From CAYLLN01 sp033762315 (lineage in GTDB: Bacteria > Planctomycetota > Planctomycetia > Pirellulales > Pirellulaceae), in assembly GCA_033762315.1 (NCBI GenBank), contig JANRLS010000138.1:1-20707 (forward strand): a stretch of 20,707 nucleotides of DNA. The letters are read 5' to 3'. The notes under the pieces were generated by a model. It worked only from the letters and a program-made list of their open reading frames with translations, ran no database searches and had not been told where the DNA came from. Positions 8,484 to 15,763 of the stretch are shown here, piece after piece (within the stretch, counting starts at the first letter, position 1; the number at the start of each line of letters is the position of its first letter). A program made the translations under genes and the position numbers.

Positions 8484-9719
8484 GTGCCCCAGAAAATCCA
8501 CTCCCATCAGTTTTCCAATGGCCTGACGCTCGTCGCCGAGGAAATGGACTGGCTTGAATCGGCCGCTTTTGCCCTGCTCGTGCCGGCGGGGTGCTCCCAC
8601 GACCCGGCGGGCAAGTTCGGCCTCGCCGCGCTCACCTGCGAAATGGCTCAGCGCGGCGCGGGAGACCGCGACAGCCGGCAGTTTTTGGCCGACCTCGAAA
8701 ACCTTGGTGCCGACACCTCCGCCTCGGTGTCGCTGGCCCACACTTCCGTCGGCGGCGCGATGCCCGCCGAAAGCTTGCCCGCCGTTCTCGGCATCTATGC
8801 CGATCTCGTGCAGCGGCCGCATTTGCCCGAAGATCAACTGGAGGATGCCCGGCTCTCGTGCCTGCAAGAGCTACGGGCGATTGAAGACGACCTGGCCCAA
8901 AAACTAATGCTGACGCTCCGCCGCCGCCACTATGCCGATCCGTGGGGGCGTAATTCGCAAGGTACGGAAGAGAGCGTGACCGGCCTGACGATGGCCGACG
9001 TTCGCCGCCATCACCAAGAGCGCTATTCGCCGGCCGGGGCGATTCTCAGCGTCGCCGGCAAGATCAGTTGGCCGGCCTTGAAAGAGCATGTCGAGAAGGT
9101 CTTTGGCGGGTGGAAGCCGGGCCCCACCGCGCCGCTGCGCGAGACTCCACCCCAGCGCGGCTATTTGCATGTGCCGGCCGAATCGAGCCAGACGCACGTC
9201 GGTCTCGCGCTCGATGCGATTCCCTACCGCGACCCCGAGTATTTCCAGCTGCGCGGGGCGGTGGGCGCGCTGAGCGACGGGATGAGCTCGCGACTGTTTA
9301 CCGAAGTCCGCGAGAAGCGGGGACTCGTATATACCGTGTACGCGACTTGCCACAGCCTCAAGGACCGAGGAGGGATCCTCGCCTATGCCGGCACGACCGC
9401 CGAGCGGGCGCAAGAGACGCTCGATGTGCTTTCGGCGGAGCTACGCAAGCTGTATGCCGGCGTGACCGCTGACGAAATCCAGCGGCTCAAGGGGCGGATC
9501 AAGCGGGCGCTGATCATTCAGCAAGAGAGCAGCCCCTCGCGGAGCGGCTCGATGGCCCTCGATTGGTATTATTTGGGCCGCGTTCGGCCGATGGCCGAGC
9601 TATCGGCGATTATCGACGGCTTGAGCGCCGAGAGCATTAACGCCTGGCTGGCCCGCAATCCACCGGGGCCGTTCACGGTTTGCACCGTGGGCCCGTCGGC
9701 CTTGGCGTGGCAGGGCTAA
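8484..9719 (+). CDS. M16-family (insulinase-like) peptidase homologue lacking the zinc motif
   Basis: A 411-residue protein with the two-lobe layout of M16B proteins. The GTG at 8484 was chosen because VPQKIHSHQFSNGLTLVAEEM is the normal N-terminus of the family; an upstream TTG at 8418 would overlap the GNAT gene. In active members a zinc site HxxEH follows 'G-x-x-x'. Here the equivalent stretch FGLAALTCEMAQRGA (about residues 45-59) has neither histidine, so zinc binding should be lost. The C-lobe substrate-binding R/Y motif is kept in VREKRGLVYTVYA (about 275-287). This is the pattern of the non-catalytic subunit of two-chain M16 proteases. The catalytic partner is not in the window. No signal peptide is seen with this start. 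Confidence 0.82.
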   Translation: MPQKIHSHQFSNGLTLVAEEMDWLESAAFALLVPAGCSHDPAGKFGLAALTCEMAQRGAGDRDSRQFLADLENLGADTSASVSLAHTSVGGAMPAESLPAVLGIYADLVQRPHLPEDQLEDARLSCLQELRAIEDDLAQKLMLTLRRRHYADPWGRNSQGTEESVTGLTMADVRRHHQERYSPAGAILSVAGKISWPALKEHVEKVFGGWKPGPTAPLRETPPQRGYLHVPAESSQTHVGLALDAIPYRDPEYFQLRGAVGALSDGMSSRLFTEVREKRGLVYTVYATCHSLKDRGGILAYAGTTAERAQETLDVLSAELRKLYAGVTADEIQRLKGRIKRALIIQQESSPSRSGSMALDWYYLGRVRPMAELSAIIDGLSAESINAWLARNPPGPFTVCTVGPSALAWQG

Positions 9720-9735
9720 CAGCCTATGGAATGAC

Positions 9736-9829
9736 TCCCTCTGCTCGTGGGAGAGGGCCGGGGTGAGGGTCGGAAATTGCGATCACCTCACGAATTGCCC
9801 TCACCCTAATCCTCTCCCAAAGGGAGAGA
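9736..9829. repeat. G/A-rich interspersed inverted repeat at a convergent gene end
   Basis: Two arms face each other around a 28-base loop. GGGTGAGGG (9761-9769) pairs perfectly with CCCTCACCC (9798-9806), and GGGAGAGG (9749-9756) with CCTCTCCC (9811-9818), with a 4-base mismatch between the blocks. A further TCCCT/AGGGA pairing lies outside. It sits 16 bases after the M16 stop and before the convergent MORN gene, so the RNA hairpin could end transcription from either side, though there is no U-run. Similar 'CCCTCACCC...CCTCTCCC' elements are scattered in many bacterial genomes. No gene is seen between 9720 and 9939. Confidence 0.7.
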
Positions 9830-9853
9830 GAACTGCTGCTCAAGAAACGCCAA

Positions 9854-9879
9854 CGCACCTTCGCGTGGGCAAAGGTGCG
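9854..9879. other. Hairpin downstream of the MORN gene
   Basis: CGCACCTT (9854-9861) and AAGGTGCG (9872-9879) form an 8-base-pair stem with a 10-base loop. It lies 61 bases past the leftward MORN gene's stop and could slow or end its transcript. There is no U-tract, so it is not a classical intrinsic terminator. Confidence 0.35.
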
Positions 9880-9939
9880 GGCGTGGAGGTGGCAGGGGGG
9901 TGGCGGGCCTGCCGGGGTTTCGATTCGGTTTGCTGACGA

Positions 9940-11256
9940 CTACCGCAGCTCCAGGGTGGGTTCGGGCAATTGCAGCTTGGCTTCCCGTGGGGAATCGGGA
10001 GCTTGCGGCGTGGCGGCGGTCAGGGGTTTCTCGGCCGAGAGGTCGGCCTTTTGGGCGAGCTTGCCGGTTTCTTTCCACCACGACCATTTGCCGACCGGGC
10101 TGCCATCGTGATATTCGCCGGCGATCGACTTCAGGCCGTTTTCGTGCCACCAGCTCCACACACCCTGCTGCTTGCCATCGACATACATCCCTTCCATCTG
10201 CTTCTGGCCGTTGGCGTACCAGTACACGATCTTGCCGACGGGGAGGTTGTAGCGATATTCGCCTTGCTTGGCGGGCTGGCCATTGCGGTGAAAGGCGGTA
10301 TAGGGGCCGTGCTTTTCGTCCTGGCCGCGGGTCTCGAACGTGGCCAGCTGGGCGGTTTCCCACGAGTCGGGCGTTTTCACTACCAGCGTGGCGTGCAGGT
10401 AGGTCGTTTCCGACTTCTTGGCGGACTGGGCGGCATCGTGGAATTCCACCTTCGGGGCCAGTTTGCGGCCGTTCTGGTAGTTTTCTTTGGCGATGACCGA
10501 CGAATCGGCGGCGAATTTGATGACATCGCCGCTGACCCGGCCGTGCTCGTAATGGGCCTGCAGCATCAGCGAACCGTTGGGATAGTACCAGGTCGATTTG
10601 CCGTGCCGCTGGCCATCGATGAACTCGATTTCATGCACCTTTCGCTGGCGCGAGTCGGTGATCGTCCACTTGCCGTGGAGTTGGCCGTTGTAGAAGTTGC
10701 CGGTCGAGATGAACGGCGCGGTGAAATCCTTATAGGGCATGGTGGCGAGCAGCGGAGCGTCGTCTCCGCGATATAGCCGCCGCCAGGTGCCTTCCTTCTG
10801 GTTGCTGGCAAAGCGCCCTTCCATGATCAGCCGGCCCTTCTCGTCGAAGTGCCGCCAGGCTCCGTGAGGAACATAGTTCCCCTCGGCATCTTGGGTCATT
10901 TCGCGTTCGATGCGGATCGAGCCGCTGGGATAGCGTTCGCGGATGATTTCGACCACCGCATTGTCGGCAGGCTCGACCTCGGTCGGGGCCAGCGGCGCGG
11001 GGGCCTCGGCCGGCTGCTGCTGGGCAGGAGCGGCTTCGGCGACCGGCGTGGCACCGGGCCCAGGGGCCGGGATCGGCGCGGGAGCGGCCGGTGCGGGGGC
11101 ATCTTCGCTCGGTTCGGCTTCGGCGGTGGGGGCGGGAACGATGGGTTGAGCCAGTTCAACCACCGTCAGCGGCTGCTGGGCCAGGGCGAGGTTGCCATAG
11201 GCAATCGCCGCCACCAGCGCGAGGGGCCGGCTCCAGGCGCGGAACGAGATTTTCAT
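9940..11256 (-). CDS. Secreted MORN-variant repeat protein (YwqK-like)
   Basis: A 438-residue protein. The start at 11256 has a strong AAAGGAG 7 bases upstream and opens with a signal peptide (MKISFRAWSR, then PLALVAAIAYGNLALA, cleavage after about A26). Residues 38-95 form a Pro/Ala/Glu-rich linker. The rest carries MORN-variant repeats of the form 'Y-x-N-G-x-x-x-x-x-x-Y-x-x-G-x-x-x-G-x-W': for example GSIRIEREM, GAWRHFDEKGRLIMEG, GKSTWYYPNGSLMLQAHY, GPYTAFHRNGQPAKQGEY and GVWSWWHENGLKSIAGEY. Databases often name this family 'toxin-antitoxin YwqK antitoxin', but no toxin gene lies beside it and the exported, many-repeat form argues for an envelope or surface role. It lies 253 bases downstream of the regulator gene on the same strand. 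An ATG further upstream at 11319 adds residues with no signal-peptide character. Confidence 0.85.
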   Translation of the reverse strand: MKISFRAWSRPLALVAAIAYGNLALAQQPLTVVELAQPIVPAPTAEAEPSEDAPAPAAPAPIPAPGPGATPVAEAAPAQQQPAEAPAPLAPTEVEPADNAVVEIIRERYPSGSIRIEREMTQDAEGNYVPHGAWRHFDEKGRLIMEGRFASNQKEGTWRRLYRGDDAPLLATMPYKDFTAPFISTGNFYNGQLHGKWTITDSRQRKVHEIEFIDGQRHGKSTWYYPNGSLMLQAHYEHGRVSGDVIKFAADSSVIAKENYQNGRKLAPKVEFHDAAQSAKKSETTYLHATLVVKTPDSWETAQLATFETRGQDEKHGPYTAFHRNGQPAKQGEYRYNLPVGKIVYWYANGQKQMEGMYVDGKQQGVWSWWHENGLKSIAGEYHDGSPVGKWSWWKETGKLAQKADLSAEKPLTAATPQAPDSPREAKLQLPEPTLELR

Positions 11257-11345
11257 GACGCACTCCTTTGCGGCGCGGGGCCACGGCCCCAAGCAAACGC
11301 GCGGCAGCCCTTCATCCACGAGGCCGGTCGCGCGGGTTGTACTCT

Positions 11346-11378
11346 TAAAAACGGCTTTGCGAGCCTAACTACCGTTTT
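11346..11378 (-). terminator. Likely intrinsic terminator after the DtxR-type gene
   Basis: Read leftward, GGCT-CGCAA-AGCC forms a small hairpin followed directly by GTTTTT. A wider alternative stem pairs AAAACGG with CCGTTTT around it. It lies about 130 bases past the regulator's stop and before the MORN gene, and would separate the two transcripts. The stem is short, so strength is uncertain. Confidence 0.4.
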
Positions 11379-11509
11379 CGACGGTCCCCGGCGAAATTTG
11401 CAGCATCTTGCGATCAACCCCTAGGGGCGGAGCAAGCGGGGAAATCGGCATAACCGGAGCAAATTGCCAAATTGCGGTTTTCCCATGAAATGGAGCCGCT
11501 AGCGAGCCC

Positions 11510-12160
11510 TCAAACCACCAGCAAACGGTCGGCCACCGTGCTGGCAAGGGTCGTTTCGGTGCCCGAGACCGCGACCGTCAACGTCCCCGATTCCGCCCGC
11601 TTGGCGACCAGTCTGCCATCGGCACCCAGCTTCAGCCCAGTTTCGGTGAGATACCGCAAAAACTCGGGAGATTGATCGAGCACCCGCTCGACCCGAAAAC
11701 TTTGCCCCACGTTGAGTTGCGACAACCGCCGGCCAGCCGAATCGGCCACGGTGCCATCGGCCTTGGGAATTGGATCCCCATGCGGATCGGTCGCGGGACG
11801 GCCGAGAAAGGCGTCGATCCGGTCCACGAGCAAATCGCTGACGGCATGCTCCATGTTCTCGGCCTCGGCATGAACCTCGTCCCACGGCAGGGCGAGGGTT
11901 TTGACGAGAAACAGCTCAATCAGCCGATGGCGGCGGAGGACGCGCAGGGCCAGCGTTCGCCCCGCTTCGGTGAGCCTGGCTCCTTCGTAGGGAATGTACT
12001 CGGCGAGACCGCTTTCGCTGAGGGTTTTCATCATGCTGGTAACGGTGCCGGGCGAAACGCGGAGGGCCTCGGCCACCTTTCCGGTCGCGGCGGGAGCGCG
12101 CTCCTGCCCGCCGATCTGATAGATCGCCTTGACGTAGTTCTCGATGGTGAGGCTCGCCAT
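11510..12160 (-). CDS. DtxR/MntR-family metal-dependent repressor
   Basis: A 216-residue DNA-binding regulator that should respond to Fe2+ or Mn2+. The N-terminal winged helix is residues 5-65 (KVAEALRVSPGTVTSMMKTLSESGL). The dimerisation and metal region follows, with H78, H97, E99, E101, E104 and H105 (VHAEAENMEHAVSD). The position that is Cys102 in DtxR is Glu101 here, as in MntR, while the position equal to Met10 in DtxR and Asp8 in MntR is Asn8. A C-terminal SH3-like domain (about 147-216) is present, as in DtxR/IdeR and unlike the short MntR. The metal preference is therefore open, with Mn2+ favoured by Glu101. Start ATG at 12160 has CGGAGC about 6 bases upstream and TAGAAT at 12182-12187 as a possible -10. 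It diverges from mch with 157 bases between them. Confidence 0.88.
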   Translation of the reverse strand: MASLTIENYVKAIYQIGGQERAPAATGKVAEALRVSPGTVTSMMKTLSESGLAEYIPYEGARLTEAGRTLALRVLRRHRLIELFLVKTLALPWDEVHAEAENMEHAVSDLLVDRIDAFLGRPATDPHGDPIPKADGTVADSAGRRLSQLNVGQSFRVERVLDQSPEFLRYLTETGLKLGADGRLVAKRAESGTLTVAVSGTETTLASTVADRLLVV

Positions 12161-12268
12161 GCCAGTGCTCCGTTGACCGCGATTCTACGGGACACTTCCG
12201 CCGCGCGAAACCACGCCACTCTTTCGGAGCGCGGGGGGATAATTCAGAATAACATGGTGCTAAAACAG

Positions 12269-12289
12269 CCGGGAGCTAACAGCTCCCGG
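12269..12289. repeat. Palindromic repeat in the mch leader
   Basis: CCGGGAGCT and AGCTCCCGG form a perfect 9-base-pair stem around the loop AAC. It lies in the divergent gap between the DtxR-type gene and mch, about 28 bases before the mch start codon, so it would fold in the mch leader RNA if transcription starts upstream of it. From memory, this exact style of palindrome recurs between genes in planctomycete genomes. Its role here, dispersed repeat or regulatory hairpin, is not known. Confidence 0.65.
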
Positions 12290-12317
12290 TGCTTCGTTCT
12301 CCGACCGAGCTACTATC

Positions 12318-13256
12318 TTGCTCTCGCTCAACCACCGCGCCTGGAATCGCTGCGACGCCATCGCGAATCACCGGGCCGAGGAAATTCACGCCCAAGTCTC
12401 CACTTCGCCCGCCGGCACGCGGATCATCGACCTGGGGGTGAAGGCCCGCGGCGGGCTCGAAGCGGGCCGGCAACTGGCCGAAATTTGTCTCGCCGATTTG
12501 GGGCAAGTGGCGCTTGTGCCGGGATTCGAAGGTGGCCCGGCCGTGATGATTCGCACCGATCAGCCGCTGCTCGCCTGCATGGGTTCGCAATATGCCGGCT
12601 GGCAACTGGCAGGGGAGAAATTCTTCGCGATGGGAAGCGGGCCGATGCGGATGGTCGCCGCCAAGGAACCGCTCTTGTCGCATTTGGGTCTGCGCGAAGA
12701 GGCCCAGCGCGTGGTCGGCGTGCTCGAAACCAGCAAGCTGCCGACCGACGAAATCTGCCAAAAAATCGCCGCCGCATGTCGGGTTGCGCCTGAAAATGTG
12801 ACGCTGCTGGTGGCCCGCACCGCCAGCCTCGCCGGGACGGTGCAGGTGGTGGCCCGCTCGGTTGAGACGGCTTTGCACAAGCTGCACGAGCTGGGATACG
12901 ACCTGCGAAACGTCGTTAGCGGCTATGGCTCCGCCCCGCTGCCGCCGGTCGCGGCCGACGACCTGACCGGCATTGGGCGCACGAATGACGCGATTTTATA
13001 CGGTGGCGAGGTAACGCTCTGGGTTCGTGACGACGACGCCCGCCTCGCGGAAATTGGGCCGCGGGTTCCAAGCAGCGCCTCGCGCGATTTCGGTGCCCCC
13101 TTTGCCAGCATCTTCGAAGGTGCCGGCCGCGATTTTTACAAAATCGACCCGATGCTTTTCAGCCCCGCCGTCGTCACACTCAATAACCTTTCTACCGGCA
13201 AATTGCTCCGTTTCGGCGAACTCCGGCCCGACGTGCTCGCGAAGTCGTTTGGTTAA
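12318..13256 (+). CDS. mch: Methenyl-tetrahydromethanopterin cyclohydrolase
   Basis: A 312-residue cytoplasmic enzyme that interconverts methenyl- and formyl-tetrahydromethanopterin, a step of C1 oxidation in methylotrophs, methanogens and planctomycetes. Family motifs appear in order: GTRIIDLGVKARGGLEAG (33-50), ACMGSQYAGWQL (86-97), FFAMGSGPMR (102-111), VSGYGSAPLPPV (about 199-210), GRTNDAILYGG (220-230) and DFYKIDPMLFSPA (about 272-284). Length is typical (310-320). The start must be TTG at 12318: the frame is closed by TAA at 12261, has no ATG or GTG between, and the normal N-terminus 'LN-x-x-A' begins at residue 4. An ATG at 12254 is in another frame. A GATAAT at 12238-12243 could be its -10. 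The ATP-grasp gene follows after 49 bases. Confidence 0.93.
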   Translation: MLSLNHRAWNRCDAIANHRAEEIHAQVSTSPAGTRIIDLGVKARGGLEAGRQLAEICLADLGQVALVPGFEGGPAVMIRTDQPLLACMGSQYAGWQLAGEKFFAMGSGPMRMVAAKEPLLSHLGLREEAQRVVGVLETSKLPTDEICQKIAAACRVAPENVTLLVARTASLAGTVQVVARSVETALHKLHELGYDLRNVVSGYGSAPLPPVAADDLTGIGRTNDAILYGGEVTLWVRDDDARLAEIGPRVPSSASRDFGAPFASIFEGAGRDFYKIDPMLFSPAVVTLNNLSTGKLLRFGELRPDVLAKSFG

Positions 13257-13305
13257 TGTCATTTGTGATTCGGCCTCTGGGTCCTGGCTCATTTTCCCTT
13301 CCCCC
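13257..13305 (+). repeat. Seven degenerate 7-base repeats filling the mch to ATP-grasp gap
   Basis: The whole gap between the mch stop codon and the next ATG is 49 bases, exactly seven heptads. In order these include TGTCATT, TGTGATT, CGGCCTC, TGGGTCC and TGGCTCA, ending TTTTCCC and TTCCCCC directly before ATG. Most fit T-G-N-N-N-C-C. No Shine-Dalgarno site is present. The 10-base word CGGCCTCTGG is shared with the repeat before the CCA-adding enzyme gene. Confidence 0.55.
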
Positions 13306-14202
13306 ATGCGAATCGCCGTTCTTGCCGCTGACGATTCCTGGTACGCCCGCGACTTGGCGCGGGCGGCGGCGGGGGACCATGAACTAGTGACGCTGCCGTT
13401 CAGCCAAATCGGGGCGGAGATCGGCACGAACGGCCAGACGCGCGTGTTTTCGGCGGGGCGCGACCTGGCCGAGTTCGACGCGGTGCTGGTCCGCACGATG
13501 CCGCCGGGTTCGCTGGAGCAGGTCGTTTTCCGGATGGATTGCCTTGCCCGGCACGAGGCGGCGGGGGGAGTCGTCATCAACCCGGCACGGGCCATCGAGG
13601 CGGCGGTCGATAAGTTTTTGGCGTCGGCCAAGTTGGCGGCGGTGGGGCTGTTGTCGCCGCGAACGATCGTGTGCCAGACGCCGGACGACGCGCTGGCCGC
13701 GTTTGCCACGCTCGGCGGCGATGTGGTCGTTAAGCCGCTATTTGGCAGCGAGGGACGCGGAATCACCCGCTTGACCGACGAAGCCCTGGCCCTGCGGGCC
13801 TTCAAAATGCTGGCGCAGCTGGGGGCGACGCTTTACGTGCAGGAATTCATTCCGCACGAAGGGGCCGATTTGCGGCTGCTCGTCATTGGGGAGCGGATTT
13901 TGGGGATTCGCCGCCGCAATCCACTCGACTGGCGAACCAACATCAGCCGCGGCGCGACTGCCGAGCCGTTCACCCCGGACGACGCGCAGATCGACATGGC
14001 CCGGCGGGCCTGCGCGGCCGTTGGCGCTCCTCTAGCCGGCGTTGATCTGCTCCCTGGCCGCGACGGCAACCTCTACACGATCGAAGTCAATGCGGTGCCT
14101 GGCTGGAAGGGGCTGGCAAAGGCGCTGGAGGTGGATGTGGCGCGGCTGGTGGTGGAGTTTGTGGCGGAAAGAGTAGAAATTGCCGCGCGGCAGCGACCCT
14201 AA
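13306..14202 (+). CDS. RimK-like ATP-grasp ligase, possibly a pterin-glutamate ligase
   Basis: A 298-residue ligase with the RimK-type ATP-grasp layout. The N-terminal region (1-100) starts MRIAVLAADDSWYARDL. The ATP-grasp domain has K103 (VDKFLASAKL), K143 in VVKPLFGSEGRGI with its Gly-rich loop, the hinge segment VQEFIPH (178-184), and Mg-binding D247, E260 and N262 (YTIEVNAVPGWKGL). Such enzymes join an amino acid, usually glutamate, to a carboxylate through an acyl phosphate. In methanogens the relatives MptN and CofF add glutamate to tetrahydromethanopterin and F420. The gene's place 49 bases after mch suggests a similar job on the C1 cofactor; that is inference. ATG at 13306 was chosen since the open frame before it overlaps mch. 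It converges on the glycosyltransferase with 5 bases between stops. Confidence 0.82.
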   Translation: MRIAVLAADDSWYARDLARAAAGDHELVTLPFSQIGAEIGTNGQTRVFSAGRDLAEFDAVLVRTMPPGSLEQVVFRMDCLARHEAAGGVVINPARAIEAAVDKFLASAKLAAVGLLSPRTIVCQTPDDALAAFATLGGDVVVKPLFGSEGRGITRLTDEALALRAFKMLAQLGATLYVQEFIPHEGADLRLLVIGERILGIRRRNPLDWRTNISRGATAEPFTPDDAQIDMARRACAAVGAPLAGVDLLPGRDGNLYTIEVNAVPGWKGLAKALEVDVARLVVEFVAERVEIAARQRP

Positions 14203-14207
14203 CCGGG

Positions 14208-15737
14208 CTATTTCGCCGCGTGGTTGGTTGGTGTCGTCAACCGCACGACTTGAACGCTTCCAAACGTCTCCACCTGCTCGATTCGCCACGGAACACGGGG
14301 CCAAGACCGGTTCGGGATTTTCGATTCGTACATTCCGTTCTCCAACAGGGCGTAGGCAATTCCACGGCGCACAACGTAGATGGTCTTGTGCTTATCCAGG
14401 AGGTCATCAATCCGATTGATCAGTGATTCGTCGCGTGGCAACAAGCTTGGAGCTGCGTCTTTGGTCACTGGGTATAGCGACCTGAGCGGATAAAGGCAGT
14501 AATCTCGTTGGTCAGAAGCGAATGAGTCAATCCAGTGGTTTGCCTCAATCAGCCCGCTCGACAGCAAGACCGGATGCGGATCAGCTTCGAATTGCTGATT
14601 AAGATACGCAATCGCTCCGCGCCAATCTTCATTCCGGTCGCCGATGACGCGGCCGTCCCAGCGGAGTTGCTCGATGATCTGGCTGCTGACGAGGGCATAA
14701 ACGAGTAAGAGGCTCGCGGAGGCAACTTGGATTCGCGGCCAGGGAATGAGATGGAGCGTGAGGCAAATGAGTACGATGGCCGCGGGGGCGGAGGCGACGA
14801 GATAGCGGGGAAAGTACAGGCGGGCGGCGTCGGTCGCGGTGAAAAACCAGGCCAGCGACACGGGAACAAGCAGCCAGAGCACCGCCAGCAGGGCGGGCTG
14901 GGGGAGTGCCGTTCGCCGCAGCCAGCGATGTGCCACCACGCCCGCGATGAACATCACGCACGCCCAGCCCCAAGGGAGGTGCGTGAAGATCGTCCAGACC
15001 GACCGCTGCTCGACGAATGCCGCCCAGTTGTCCCGGCGGGCGTAAATCGCCAGCAAGTTGCTGGCGGCTGGCAGAATGAGCAGCCCAACCAGCGCCAGGT
15101 CGAGGGCCAGCATCCCGATTCGCCAGCGCGGCGATCGCTCGCCCGGCGCGGCGATGGCGGTACACACCAAATACACCACTTCCGCGACAACCAGCAAGGC
15201 AGCCGTGTAGTGCAGATAGAACAGCAGCGCCGCCCCCAAGATGAAAGCGATTCGCAGTTTCCGCGAGGCGGGACTTGTGGCCAACTCGGCGACGATGCCG
15301 ATATGGACCACGGCCAACAACTCGATCAGCGTATAGGGCCGGGCCTCGGTGGCATAGAAGATCTGAAAGCGATCAATCGCGCAGAGTGCGGCCGACAGAA
15401 CGCCAAGCCAGGGGGATTTCGTCCAGCGAACCACTAGCCCAAACAGGGCCAACGGCAGCAGGCTTCCCGCGACAAGGCTCGGCAGGCGCACCGTGAATTC
15501 ACTGGGACCGAGCAGTCGTACCAGCAGCCATTCGAGCCAGAAGAACAGGGGTGATTGGTTGCCCAGGGCCGCTCGCGGGGCGACTTCGCGCAGCTCGCCG
15601 AGGGCGCACCAGGCGGTGTGCAATTCGTCGATCCACAGGCTTTCGCCCGCTTGCCACAGCCGCAATCCCGCGCCGACCAAACATATAGCGGCGAGCGCGA
15701 TGCGCGGTAGCCAGCGAACTGAATGGGGGGACTCCAT
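14208..15737 (-). CDS. GT-C-type (PMT/ArnT-like) membrane glycosyltransferase
   Basis: A 509-residue inner-membrane protein. The first loop after membrane segment 1 holds the acidic pair D37-E38 in ESLWIDELHTAW, the catalytic motif of GT-C glycosyltransferases that use lipid-linked sugars. It is followed by GNQSPLFFWLEWLLVRLLGPSEFTVRLPSLVAG (59-91), the typical GT39/PMT_2 second-segment pattern. About ten to twelve membrane segments occupy residues 10-365, then a soluble C-terminal domain of roughly 140 residues (from EQLRWDG) faces the periplasm. Donor and acceptor are unknown; lipid- or protein-linked glycosylation is expected. The start at 15737 lies 26 bases after the stop of the secreted protein upstream, so the two form an operon. 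No clear Shine-Dalgarno site is present. Confidence 0.8.
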   Translation of the reverse strand: MESPHSVRWLPRIALAAICLVGAGLRLWQAGESLWIDELHTAWCALGELREVAPRAALGNQSPLFFWLEWLLVRLLGPSEFTVRLPSLVAGSLLPLALFGLVVRWTKSPWLGVLSAALCAIDRFQIFYATEARPYTLIELLAVVHIGIVAELATSPASRKLRIAFILGAALLFYLHYTAALLVVAEVVYLVCTAIAAPGERSPRWRIGMLALDLALVGLLILPAASNLLAIYARRDNWAAFVEQRSVWTIFTHLPWGWACVMFIAGVVAHRWLRRTALPQPALLAVLWLLVPVSLAWFFTATDAARLYFPRYLVASAPAAIVLICLTLHLIPWPRIQVASASLLLVYALVSSQIIEQLRWDGRVIGDRNEDWRGAIAYLNQQFEADPHPVLLSSGLIEANHWIDSFASDQRDYCLYPLRSLYPVTKDAAPSLLPRDESLINRIDDLLDKHKTIYVVRRGIAYALLENGMYESKIPNRSWPRVPWRIEQVETFGSVQVVRLTTPTNHAAK

Positions 15738-15763
15738 GCCGGCAACTTTAGCCCTCGCCGGGG

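Noticed and set aside
9940..11256. A toxin-antitoxin pair based on the YwqK-like name of the MORN protein
   Set aside because: No toxin gene is adjacent, and the protein is exported and built of many repeats.
11460..11475. An exact tandem pair of the 8-mer CAAATTGC as an operator
   Set aside because: Two copies only, located downstream of the regulator gene and far from a promoter; chance cannot be excluded.
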